DNA of 64,000 nt, from positions 123,499-187,498 of the forward strand of contig DLKC01000026.1 in NCBI GenBank assembly GCA_002478885.1, given 5' to 3'. The notes under the pieces are model-generated. The model saw nothing but the letters and a program-made list of their open reading frames with translations. It was not told the DNA's origin and did no database searches. Source of the stretch: Chitinophagaceae bacterium UBA7600 (GTDB lineage: Bacteria > Bacteroidota > Bacteroidia > Chitinophagales > Chitinophagaceae). Made by a program: the position numbers and the translations under genes. The stretch's first letter is position 1, and every line of letters starts with the position of its first letter. Positions 27,184 to 35,136 of the stretch are shown one piece after another.

Positions 27184-28212
27184 ATGCTGAAAACCATTAT
27201 CTATTGCATACTCTTTTCCTTTATCACCGCTTGCTCCGTCAGCAAGCCACACCCGGTTAATTACCATTTCGAATCAGCCAATGGCGAGCCCGACTATAGT
27301 AACTTAAATTATTGGGCGGCACACCCCGAAAAGTATGATCCATCGGACAGCATGCCCAAAAAATTAAAGAAGAGTTATAAACCAGATACTACTGCCGACG
27401 TGTTCTTTCTCTACCCTACAAGCTTCCTTGACAAAGATTTCCAATCAGGCTGGAATGCGCGCATCGACGATGAAATCATCAATCGGAAAACCGATCAAAC
27501 AGCTGTGTTATACCAGGCAAGCATTTTTAATAGTGCCGGCCGGGTGTTTGCACCGCGATACCGGCAGGCCAATTATTACTGCTACTTCACTCATGACACA
27601 GCCGCAGCGCTGGCAGCTTTCGATCTCGCATACACGGATATTAAGGCCGCCTTTCAATATTATCTGGACCATTACAACAATGGCAGGCCCATTATTATTG
27701 CATCCCATAGCCAGGGCACTACACACGCAAAACGATTGATGCGCGAATTTTTCGATGGCAAACCCTTACAAAAACAATTGGTCGCTGCTTACCTCGCCGG
27801 GATGCCCGTGCAACCGGATTGGTTTAGCGATATTCCCGCCTGTACCAGCCCTGGCCAAACAGGCTGTTTTTGTAGCTGGCGCACTTTTAAAAAAGGGTAT
27901 ACTGACAGCTTTGTTCAAAAAGAACAATATACTGCGGTGGTCACCAACCCGCTTACCTGGGACAGCAGCAAGCCTTATGCAGACCGTTTCGCCAATAGAG
28001 GCTCCGTGCTATACAAGTTCAAAAAGACTGTCCCTAAAGTTGCCGGTGCAGAAATCCACCAGGGCGTTTTGTGGACCCCAAAACCTCGCTTCTTTGGCAG
28101 TTTTTTATTGAAAACAACAAACTACCATATTGCTGATTACAATTTCTACTACCTGAGCATACGCGAAAATGCGATGGAAAGACTAAAGGCCTACAAAGCA
28201 CACAACAAATAG
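27184..28212 (+). CDS. DUF3089 lipoprotein, alpha/beta-hydrolase fold
   Basis: Exported lipoprotein of 342 residues (signal MLKTIIYCILFSFITACSV). The body matches DUF3089: DVFFLYPTSFLDKDFQSGWNA, then APRYRQANYYCYF, then the nucleophile elbow ASHSQGT (Ser near residue 180). These proteins look like secreted esterases or lipases; their substrates are not known to me. lipB follows 24 bases on with its own -7 box. Confidence 0.87.
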   Translation: MLKTIIYCILFSFITACSVSKPHPVNYHFESANGEPDYSNLNYWAAHPEKYDPSDSMPKKLKKSYKPDTTADVFFLYPTSFLDKDFQSGWNARIDDEIINRKTDQTAVLYQASIFNSAGRVFAPRYRQANYYCYFTHDTAAALAAFDLAYTDIKAAFQYYLDHYNNGRPIIIASHSQGTTHAKRLMREFFDGKPLQKQLVAAYLAGMPVQPDWFSDIPACTSPGQTGCFCSWRTFKKGYTDSFVQKEQYTAVVTNPLTWDSSKPYADRFANRGSVLYKFKKTVPKVAGAEIHQGVLWTPKPRFFGSFLLKTTNYHIADYNFYYLSIRENAMERLKAYKAHNK

Positions 28213-28222
28213 GTTTGCCTGC

Positions 28223-28230
28223 TAACTTTG
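28223..28230 (+). promoter_or_regulatory. Probable -7 box of lipB
   Basis: TAACTTTG matches TAnnTTTG and ends seven bases before ATG 28237, so transcription would begin at or next to the start codon. It supports ATG 28237 over the upstream TTG. Confidence 0.5.
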
Positions 28231-28236
28231 CAGGCT

Positions 28237-28917
28237 ATGCTAAAACAGGTACAATTCCAGGACATTGGTTTACGCCCTTACAAAGAAGTGTGGGATTTCC
28301 AGGAGAACCTGCTGGCACAGAACATAAGCGCTAAGCAAAGCGGAACGCCGCCACCCAACTATCTGCTCTTTACTGAACACTACCCTGTTTACACTTTAGG
28401 TAAAAACGGCAACGAGGCAAACATACTCATAAACGAGGCTGAACGCGTAGAAAAAGCTGTTGAATACTATCACATCAACCGCGGCGGCGATATCACTTAC
28501 CACGGCCCCGGCCAAATTGTGGGATATCCGGTCATTGATCTCGATCAGTTTAAAACCGACCTCGGCTGGTACCTGCGCAGCCTCGAAGAAGTAATTATAC
28601 TTACCATGAATTATTACGGCCTCCACGGCGAACGCAGCAAAGGCGAAACAGGCGTGTGGCTTAATGCATCTGTGAAAGGCAGCGAACGAAAGATTTGCGC
28701 AATGGGCATTCGCTGCAGCCGCTGGATAACCATGCATGGTTTTGCACTTAATGTAAACAACGATCTCTCCTTTTTCAACAACATCATCCCTTGCGGCATA
28801 CAGGATAAAAAAGTTACCTCACTCGCGCAGGAACTTGGCCGCAATATCGACATGAATGAAGTAAAGCAACTGCTGAAAGAGAACTTCGAAACAGTATTCG
28901 GAGCGCAGCTCATTTAA
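28237..28917 (+). CDS. lipB: Lipoyl(octanoyl) transferase
   Basis: Transfers octanoyl groups from acyl carrier protein to lipoyl domains, the first step of lipoate cofactor assembly in the cytoplasm. About 226 residues. The family motif RGGDITYHGPGQIVGYPVIDL (in two pieces around residue 85) is present. The catalytic lysine lies in ERKICAMGIR and the acyl-carrying cysteine in NIIPCGIQDKKVTSL. ATG 28237 is preferred because the earlier TTG frame start lies within a promoter box. lipA is not in the window. Confidence 0.96.
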   Translation: MLKQVQFQDIGLRPYKEVWDFQENLLAQNISAKQSGTPPPNYLLFTEHYPVYTLGKNGNEANILINEAERVEKAVEYYHINRGGDITYHGPGQIVGYPVIDLDQFKTDLGWYLRSLEEVIILTMNYYGLHGERSKGETGVWLNASVKGSERKICAMGIRCSRWITMHGFALNVNNDLSFFNNIIPCGIQDKKVTSLAQELGRNIDMNEVKQLLKENFETVFGAQLI

Positions 28918-28932
28918 CCAACTAAGACGCGT

Positions 28933-29178
28933 ATTTTGACCCCGGCAACAGTATTTCAGGGCGTCGGCTGCTGTGCGACAGTGCTGGCTTATACGGCATC
29001 GCAGACTTTTGCAGCGGCGCAACTACCAGCTTTCAGCAGCCGGTGGCAGATTCACTCGTAGAATGATCAGGTGACTTGCATAAATGAGCGCTTGCTTCAG
29101 GCCTGCTGCGGGCAGCTTTGAAGTACAAGGGTGCGACGCAACAGTTGATGCCCGTTGCACAAAAGCCGGCTACAAAAG
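28933..29178. repeat. Compact inverted-repeat unit 3 (copies R8 minus, R9 plus)
   Basis: Left arm 28933-29012 (minus, stem-loop variant: TGCGA, stem-loop, TCGCAC, then GCCGGGGTCAAAATA). Right arm 29123-29178 (plus: GTACAAG, core TGCGACGCA at 29132-29140, 21-base spacer, GCCGGCTACAAAA). The inner segment is about 110 bases. The unit fills the gap between the convergent ends of lipB and the next gene. Confidence 0.8.
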
Positions 29179-29183
29179 AATCA

Positions 29184-30059
29184 TTAAAAATCGCGCTGAA
29201 GCAGCACCTTATTTCGTTCTTTAAGCTTTTCGTTTTCGTAAAGCTCGAACCTGAACCAGCCTGCGTGGATAAAGTTTGCCTTGTCTATAACCAGGTCGCT
29301 TTCGGGGATATTGTTGATGGTAAACAATTTCTTACCATCCATTTCGAAGAAGCTGATCTTGTATTTTTTTTGTCCGGCTTCGGGCAATTTTAATTGTATA
29401 AACCCGTCTTTATTGGCAATCACGTAAACTGAGGGAACGTAAATATTATCAGGGTTAAAGGGCCTTAACTGAACTTCATCTTTTCCAAGTACGAACAAAG
29501 TATCTTTTGTTGACTTGTTGATGGAATCTTTAAAATGTTTGTAATAACTGTACTCCATTACCGCGAAAACAGAATCCCTGTTTCGCACAGTGATCATACG
29601 CACGGGCGGCGGCTCGTTGTTTATCGCAGCCGGGTTACTTACCGGCTTATTACCGGTTCCGGGGCTGGTATTATTATCGTTGGGCAATTCACCATAAGAC
29701 GGCGTTGCCGACGACGTATCGGGCACAGCATGCCTTGCTGCTGAAAAATAAAATTTGTCGCCAAGCAACACATAAAAGATGCGATAGTAAAAATTGGTGG
29801 GGTACGGCAGCGTGTAAACAAACCCATTCTGAGGCAACTCAGGCGATTCAGTTGAGAAGATAGTTTTATAAAATTTAAGACTGTCGAAACTCACCTGCAC
29901 ATTCAATTGTATAAGACTGTCGCCGTACTTATTTATCCATGATATCCGTGCCTTTGTTTTATTAAGATCAACGACCGAAAAATCGGGCAACGGCTTTTGA
30001 GCTTTCAGCTCGGCACAACAGAGGCAAAAGAAAAATACAGCGGGGAAGATCCTGTTCAT
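29184..30059 (-). CDS. Secreted protein of unknown function
   Basis: A 291-residue exported protein that I do not recognise. The start is ATG 30059, which opens a signal peptide (MNRIFPAVFFFCLCCAELKAQ) and lies 20 bases after a -7 box. The longer frame from 30152 has no signal and overlaps the neighbouring gene. The body has a fibronectin-like first half (DFSVVDLNKTKARISWINKYGDSL), a polar low-complexity linker (about 130-165), and a C-terminal beta domain with YVIANKDGFIQLKLPE. It is co-directional with the upstream PLP-enzyme gene. Confidence 0.75.
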   Translation of the reverse strand: MNRIFPAVFFFCLCCAELKAQKPLPDFSVVDLNKTKARISWINKYGDSLIQLNVQVSFDSLKFYKTIFSTESPELPQNGFVYTLPYPTNFYYRIFYVLLGDKFYFSAARHAVPDTSSATPSYGELPNDNNTSPGTGNKPVSNPAAINNEPPPVRMITVRNRDSVFAVMEYSYYKHFKDSINKSTKDTLFVLGKDEVQLRPFNPDNIYVPSVYVIANKDGFIQLKLPEAGQKKYKISFFEMDGKKLFTINNIPESDLVIDKANFIHAGWFRFELYENEKLKERNKVLLQRDF

Positions 30060-30079
30060 TATATGCTTAAAAGTTGCTG

Positions 30080-30087
30080 CAAATATA
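30080..30087 (-). promoter_or_regulatory. Probable -7 box of the secreted-protein gene
   Basis: Minus-strand TATATTTG matches TAnnTTTG, 20 bases before ATG 30059. It is between the end of the PLP-enzyme gene and the start codon, so this gene has its own promoter. Confidence 0.55.
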
Positions 30088-30102
30088 TACGGGATAATGC
30101 GA

Positions 30103-31002
30103 TTAAAATGCAAGGGTTTTGTCGGGAAGTGAGCGGTTACCCTGTAATCCACCGCTGTGGATCATTAATATTTTACTGCCAGGAGGTATTAACGATTGGG
30201 TTACCATTTGCTCAACAGCATAAAACGTTTTTGCAGTATAAACAATATCGGTAGGCAGCCTGTGCTGTTCCCATAATTGATTCATATAATGGATCAGTTC
30301 GGGCGGATGTTTCGCATAACCACCAAAATGGTAGTCGTGAAATATATGAAAATTTTTGACCTGTTCCTGTACCGGAAGTAACGATTGTACCTGTTGCTCA
30401 AGGCCAAGATTTCCCTTCATTGCGCTGATCCCGATAACCTGCTGCTTTTGCGTAGAAGCAATAATAAGGCCAGCCATCATTGTACCGGTGCCAACAGCAC
30501 AGGCAATGTGCGTGTACTTGAATGCATGTGGATTATACTGTAAAATTTCCGCTGCGCCTTCGGCGCCGCGAATACCAAAGCCACCTTCATTGACCCAGTA
30601 AACACCGGGTAACTGCTGCATGATAGAAGCCTTATCACTATATATGCTGCGGCTCACAAAGTCGAGCTCCATACCAGCCTCCATGGCTTGTTCAAGGGTT
30701 CTGGAAAGCACCCGCGGCCGCTCTCCCCTGATCACGCCAATGCTCTTTATTCCTGCGTATTTGCTGGCAAAAGCAGTTGCTATAATATGATTGGAATAAG
30801 CCCCGCCAAGTGTGGCAATAGTATCGTAACCTCGTTGTCGTGCATCCTGCAAATAATATTGGAGTTTAAACCATTTGTTGCCACTGACAACCTCATGCAA
30901 AAGATCGATACGCAATATATCAAGTACAGTATCTTTTTTCTCAAGCCAGTTTGCTTCAATCGTTTGCGTATAGATGTTCCCGAATTCCAACGTACCTTTC
31001 AT
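30103..31002 (-). CDS. PLP-dependent enzyme, ACC deaminase / D-cysteine desulfhydrase family
   Basis: Fold-type II PLP enzyme of 299 residues. Family marks are the PLP lysine in VSGNKWFKLQYYL (near residue 45), the serine/asparagine loop TLGGAYSNHIIATA, and the glycine-rich phosphate loop GTGTMMAGL. Members either deaminate 1-aminocyclopropane-1-carboxylate or release sulfide from D-cysteine. In non-plant-associated Bacteroidota the second is more usual, but residues deciding this cannot be judged here. The gene is divergent from the nucleotidyltransferase gene. Confidence 0.88.
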   Translation of the reverse strand: MKGTLEFGNIYTQTIEANWLEKKDTVLDILRIDLLHEVVSGNKWFKLQYYLQDARQRGYDTIATLGGAYSNHIIATAFASKYAGIKSIGVIRGERPRVLSRTLEQAMEAGMELDFVSRSIYSDKASIMQQLPGVYWVNEGGFGIRGAEGAAEILQYNPHAFKYTHIACAVGTGTMMAGLIIASTQKQQVIGISAMKGNLGLEQQVQSLLPVQEQVKNFHIFHDYHFGGYAKHPPELIHYMNQLWEQHRLPTDIVYTAKTFYAVEQMVTQSLIPPGSKILMIHSGGLQGNRSLPDKTLAF

Positions 31003-31079
31003 GTGTTTTTAATTCACTTGGAAAATTGTGTACTTAATTTGAAACAATTAGTTTCGCAAAAATCTAAAAAACAAACACC

Positions 31080-31979
31080 ATGCAGCCTACATTAGTGATT
31101 TTAGCAGCAGGGATGGCCAGCCGATACGGAAGTATGAAACAAATCCAATCCTTCGGACCTTCGGGCGAAACCATAATGGATTATTCCATCTACGATGCCA
31201 TCGAAGCCGGTTTTACAAAGATCGTTTTTATTATCAGGGAAGATTTTTCCGACGCGTTCAAGGCAATTTTTGAACCAAAACTAAATGGAAAAGTTGAAAC
31301 AGCTTATGTTTACCAGCAACTCACTTCCTTCACTGGACTAAGAGAAATTCCTGCTGAACGTACAAAACCATGGGGCACGGCCCACGCAATACTGTGTTGC
31401 AAAAGCGAGATCAACGGCCCTTTCGCCGTAATCAATGCCGATGATTTTTATGGCAGGGATGCCTTTAAAAAAGCATACGATTTTATCGTAAACAAATGCA
31501 GCGACAGCCGTTTCGCAGTGCTTGGTTATCAATTGAACAATACCCTCAGCGACCATGGAAGTGTTAGCCGCGGCGTGATCGCTGCCAACGACAAAAATGA
31601 AATGGCAGACATAAAAGAACATCTTAAAATTTTTCGCCAGGGCAACAACATCGTTTCTGAAGAAGTTGGCACAATAACAGAACTGCCGGCCGATACAAAA
31701 GTGAGTATGAACTTCTTCTGCCTTTCGTCTTCCTATATAGAAATGTGCGAAGAAGAGTTCAACACGTTTCTCGACAAGAACATGCAAAACCCCAAGGCGG
31801 AATTCTTGTTACCCACCATGGCCGACAATTTCATCAAAACCGGAAGAGGCGTTATAGAAGTTGTTCCAACCGATGCAAAATGGTTTGGCGTTACTTACAA
31901 AGAAGATGCACCAATCGTGCAGGCGTCCATCGACGCACTGGTGGCGGCGCATGCATATCCATCGAATCTCTGGGCTTAA
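31080..31979 (+). CDS. Sugar-phosphate nucleotidyltransferase
   Basis: A 299-residue enzyme with the N-terminal nucleotide-binding motif VILAAGMASRYGSMKQIQSFGPSG, which is the G-x-G-(T/S)-R-x9-K pattern with small variation. An Asp pair, FAVINADDFYGRDAF, binds metal and nucleotide. It would activate a sugar phosphate with an NTP, as UTP- or dTTP-glucose-type enzymes do. The opening MASRYGSMKQ version is a separate Bacteroidota branch and I do not assign the sugar. It has its own bidirectional terminator. Confidence 0.87.
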   Translation: MQPTLVILAAGMASRYGSMKQIQSFGPSGETIMDYSIYDAIEAGFTKIVFIIREDFSDAFKAIFEPKLNGKVETAYVYQQLTSFTGLREIPAERTKPWGTAHAILCCKSEINGPFAVINADDFYGRDAFKKAYDFIVNKCSDSRFAVLGYQLNNTLSDHGSVSRGVIAANDKNEMADIKEHLKIFRQGNNIVSEEVGTITELPADTKVSMNFFCLSSSYIEMCEEEFNTFLDKNMQNPKAEFLLPTMADNFIKTGRGVIEVVPTDAKWFGVTYKEDAPIVQASIDALVAAHAYPSNLWA

Positions 31980-31996
31980 ATAAATTTGCCTTCGAT

Positions 31997-32030
31997 AAAA
32001 AACTCAATCACTTTTAGATTGAGTTTTTTT
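31997..32030. terminator. Bidirectional terminator after the nucleotidyltransferase gene
   Basis: ACTCAATC / GATTGAGT stem with AAAAAA before and TTTTTTT after, 20 bases past the stop. It could also serve the minus-strand DoxX gene. Confidence 0.9.
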
Positions 32031-32088
32031 ATGTGCCCGGCTTTCGTTTTTACATAGCATCGTCCATTGCGTCGCACCCTTCAGCGCC
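32027..32088 (-). repeat. Intergenic repeat copy R10, left side of the DoxX-receptor pair
   Basis: Minus strand: GCGCTGAAG, core TGCGACGCA (32068-32076), GATGCTATG, GCCGGGCACATAAAA. Spacer 23 bases. With R11 it brackets the DoxX and FecA-like receptor genes. Confidence 0.85.
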
Positions 32089-32105
32089 TGTTAAAATGCG
32101 CAGCA

Positions 32106-32618
32106 TTAACCCGCCTTTGCTTCAACAGCTTCCAGCCCCTCAAAGGAATTCTCTTCATAAACAATCGCTTTATTTACCGCCCGCTTTTCCTGCTCAGCTT
32201 TCCACAATACCAGCCCTGCTGCGATAAATACAATATTCTTCATAATATACTGCCCCGTCATTGTTAAACCATAAGGCGCCTGGCGAAACACTTCGGAGGG
32301 AAAAAATACAAACGGAGTGAAGGTGCAAACCATATGAAGAAAAAGAAATGCAAGCGCCGGCTTCATATACTTGCCGGCAATAAGCAGCAAACCCAAAACA
32401 CATTCCCAGCTTGCAAGCATGATAAGATTCATGCGGTCGTTTATTAAACCAAAAGTTAGTTTATGAATGGTTTGCATGGCCAGTTGTTCGGCCGGGCTTA
32501 ACCCTTCAAAGAATTTCAACGCCCCGAACCACAGGTAAACAATACCTACACAGATACGCAACAATTTTAAAGAAGAGTATGCTGTCCCATTGTCAGCATT
32601 GACGGGTTTAATTTCCAT
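32106..32618 (-). CDS. DoxX-like membrane protein
   Basis: Small inner-membrane protein of 170 residues with four hydrophobic helices. The first is RICVGIVYLWFGALKFFEGLSPAE, the characteristic start of the DoxX/DoxD family, and others include NLIMLASWECVLGLLLIAGKY and FLFLHMVCTFTPFVFFPSE. DoxX relatives have been linked to redox and thiol stress in other bacteria; a role here is unknown. A -7 box lies about 26 bases upstream, so it can be transcribed apart from the receptor gene. Confidence 0.83.
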   Translation of the reverse strand: MEIKPVNADNGTAYSSLKLLRICVGIVYLWFGALKFFEGLSPAEQLAMQTIHKLTFGLINDRMNLIMLASWECVLGLLLIAGKYMKPALAFLFLHMVCTFTPFVFFPSEVFRQAPYGLTMTGQYIMKNIVFIAAGLVLWKAEQEKRAVNKAIVYEENSFEGLEAVEAKAG

Positions 32619-32643
32619 GTTTATAGTTTTCGATAAATGGTTT

Positions 32644-32651
32644 CAAAAATA
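32644..32651 (-). promoter_or_regulatory. Probable -7 box of the DoxX gene
   Basis: Minus-strand TATTTTTG matches TAnnTTTG, 26 bases before ATG 32618. Confidence 0.5.
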
Positions 32652-32711
32652 TCCCGATGCGGCATTACGGATACTGACGCTGCTCATAAAACCCGTCTTT
32701 TTTGCGGGCTA

Positions 32712-34886
32712 TCAAATTTTAATCCCAAGGCTTATAGCAACACCCCTCCCATCTGAAGACCATATGCCCGGCCCGGGATACATTGTTGGCCGCTTCGTGA
32801 AATATTGTTTATTGAACACGTTATTGATATTGAATCTCACAACCATTTTAGGGTTTACATGATACGAAGTATTGATATCAAACAGCCCGTATGCCGGAAC
32901 AAGCCCAACCGAACCGTTCGCTGATGGCGTGACTGTATTCAATGCATCGGCATAAGATTTCGCAGTATAGGAATACAGCAATGAAATGCTTGCCTTGTAT
33001 AACTTTAGTGTTATGCCAGACCGGCTGATAATACCCGGAACACTTTCAACTTTATTACCATCAATATCTACGTTGGTATTCCCCGATTTAATAAAAGCAT
33101 CTTTATAACGCGCATTCATAAATGCCGTAGAAGTAAACACGCTCATATAAATTTGCTTATTGATACTGAAACCATATTCAGCAAATATTTCAGCGCCGCT
33201 GGTACCAGAATTGCCAATATTGGTTCTGTATAAAATAAATGCCCCGGTGTCATTTTGCATACTCAAAGAACCCATCCTGTTTTTGTAATCGATATGAAAA
33301 ACACTGACGTCCCATTTTAAACCATTGGCATTACCGCGGAAACCTGCCTCGGCAGTGTATCCGTGAGCATCTCGCAGGTTCTTATCCACAACCTCATATA
33401 CAGAGGCAGGAATGATATCTTTAAAAATCACTGGACGGTAAGATTGCGCTATGCCTGCATAAAAATTAGTGGCCTTTGAAAGGTCGTACTGCATATTTAA
33501 GCCGAGCAACAAAAAATCGTGCTTTATACTGTTGGGTAAATCCTGCTGATCGTAATAACTGATATACCCGGTCATATCTGATTGCCCATGTTCCCAACGA
33601 AACCCTGGACTGACGGTAAGCTTGTTTGATAAACGAAAATTATTTTCAGCAAAAACGGCTATGTTCTTTGTTTTAAAATGCATATCTCTTCCCCAATGTG
33701 GATCAACGAGCGTAAGATCAAAGTCAGAGCCGGTGGTGCCCTTGCCCAACTGCCTGCGACGCAGATCATTGTTAAACAATTGTGTGCCGATAGTAATTGC
33801 ATGCAACCTGTTAAACAAAAGGTATTGATGCAACAAACTGGCCTCGGCAGTGTAGCTATTGAAATTATCAATGTCAACCTGCCGGTTATTGTACTGCATA
33901 GTAAGCGGGTTGATCGAATCTTTTATATTGGCAGGTTTGTCATACTGCACACTGTTTCTTGCACCAAGCACCGCTGAGGTGGTAACAGACAATTTGGTCT
34001 GGCTGTTTATGTTCCATTCGAGGTTCAAAGAAGGAACGTATATGTCGGGATTAAAATAATTTCTTGCTCTTGTCGATAGCTTTGGGTCCGCATAAAACAT
34101 ACTGTCATTAAGCGGCCCGGGTATCTGGTAAACATAATTGGATCTTGCGAACTCGGCTGTTAGTTTCAACCGCTGTGAAATATAATACCGTAGCATGAAT
34201 GCCTGCGCATCATAATCAGAATTGCTGTTCGCACGGTATCCATCGGAAACACGTTTTGTGTAATAAGCGTAGTAATCAATTTTTCCGATGCGACCGCTTA
34301 CAGCGTTATATGTACTTAGTAAACCAAATGAGCCAACTGAATTGATTGTCTCAAAACCCAACCTTCGTGTTGTATCAGGTTCTTTTGTTACATAGTTAAG
34401 CATGCCGCCAAATTGGGCACCATATTGCAACGAGCCTGTTCCACGAACAAGTTCTATATGGTCAACCGCTTCCATTGGCATACTGTAATGACTTGCCGGG
34501 TAACCATACATATCAGAGTTGGTAAGTACGCCGTTTTTTCGAATGTTAAACTCCCACCCGCGGTGCGGATCGAGGCCACGAACAGAAATGTTTACCTGGT
34601 TACCGCTGCCATCCATATCGTAAACAAAAACGCCTGGCACTTTTGCAAAAATCTGTCTTGCGGTTTTCTCCGAAATATTTGCATCGATATTATCGATGTT
34701 GAGCACTTCTGTTTTTTTGCCACTCCAGATACGCGTACCAACAACAGATGGCATCCGTTCCACATTGCTGAGCACTGTTTTTACTTTTACTTCTTTTAGC
34801 GTGTTTGTTTTCATGCTGTCTGTTTCCTGTGCTGCCATTTGCAGATATGCTAACAGGAAAATGATGATACCAATTCCACTTTTCAT
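32712..34886 (-). CDS. TonB-dependent receptor, FecA-like
   Basis: Outer-membrane transporter of 724 residues. It has a signal peptide (GIIIFLLAYLQMAAQ) and a short N-terminus without STN or carboxypeptidase domains. The plug has IFAKVPGVFVYDMDGSGNQVNISVRGLDPHR (about 85-115) and VRGTGSLQYGAQFGGMLNYVTK. The barrel ends in GRGVAISLGIKI. The GLDPHRGWEFNIRKNGV segment resembles FecA-type ferric-citrate receptors, so iron or another metal chelate is likely. The haloperoxidase-like genes lie upstream on the same strand, past two terminators, so they are not obviously one transcript. Confidence 0.9.
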   Translation of the reverse strand: MKSGIGIIIFLLAYLQMAAQETDSMKTNTLKEVKVKTVLSNVERMPSVVGTRIWSGKKTEVLNIDNIDANISEKTARQIFAKVPGVFVYDMDGSGNQVNISVRGLDPHRGWEFNIRKNGVLTNSDMYGYPASHYSMPMEAVDHIELVRGTGSLQYGAQFGGMLNYVTKEPDTTRRLGFETINSVGSFGLLSTYNAVSGRIGKIDYYAYYTKRVSDGYRANSNSDYDAQAFMLRYYISQRLKLTAEFARSNYVYQIPGPLNDSMFYADPKLSTRARNYFNPDIYVPSLNLEWNINSQTKLSVTTSAVLGARNSVQYDKPANIKDSINPLTMQYNNRQVDIDNFNSYTAEASLLHQYLLFNRLHAITIGTQLFNNDLRRRQLGKGTTGSDFDLTLVDPHWGRDMHFKTKNIAVFAENNFRLSNKLTVSPGFRWEHGQSDMTGYISYYDQQDLPNSIKHDFLLLGLNMQYDLSKATNFYAGIAQSYRPVIFKDIIPASVYEVVDKNLRDAHGYTAEAGFRGNANGLKWDVSVFHIDYKNRMGSLSMQNDTGAFILYRTNIGNSGTSGAEIFAEYGFSINKQIYMSVFTSTAFMNARYKDAFIKSGNTNVDIDGNKVESVPGIISRSGITLKLYKASISLLYSYTAKSYADALNTVTPSANGSVGLVPAYGLFDINTSYHVNPKMVVRFNINNVFNKQYFTKRPTMYPGPGIWSSDGRGVAISLGIKI

Positions 34887-34921
34887 TTGCGTTGCTTTTG
34901 TATGTTGCGGAAAGCACTAAA

Positions 34922-34976
34922 GTACAAGAGTGCGACGCAACAAAAGATGATCGTTGTTATACAGCCAGGGTCAAAA
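34922..34976 (+). repeat. Intergenic repeat copy R11, right side of the DoxX-receptor pair
   Basis: GTACAAG, core TGCGACGCA at 34931-34939, 21-base spacer, GCCAGGGTCAAAA. It lies 36 bases upstream of the receptor start, antisense to it. Confidence 0.88.
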
Positions 34977-34990
34977 GAATTTAAAAAATG

Positions 34991-35014
34991 TCCTTCCTGT
35001 AGAAACAGGAAGGA
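34991..35014 (-). terminator. Second of two tandem terminators after the haloperoxidase-like gene
   Basis: TCCTTCCTG / CAGGAAGGA nine-pair stem; on the minus strand it is followed by CATTTTTTAAA. Confidence 0.8.
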
Positions 35015-35084
35015 GCTACAACTATAACTACTATGCTTTAAAGAACTCTTTATTTATCCTTTCGGAATGATTTTTTTAAAAACT

Positions 35085-35103
35085 CTTCCTGCGGAACAGG
35101 AAG
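35085..35103 (-). terminator. First of two tandem terminators after the haloperoxidase-like gene
   Basis: CTTCCTG / CAGGAAG stem, minus-strand tail AGTTTTTAAAAAAATC. Stem and flank (ACAACTATAACT) are shared with the next hairpin, indicating a local duplication of about 95 bases. Confidence 0.82.
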
Positions 35104-35136
35104 CATTTACAACTATAACTGCAATTGCTTAAAATT

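Noticed and set aside
32067..32267. Recurrent small ORFs starting MRRT or containing RRNED-type peptides
   Set aside because: They are translations of the repeat core (TTGCGTCGCAC or its complement) and start or stop at different points in each copy, so they are not genes. Frames differ between copies because the spacer is 21 or 22.
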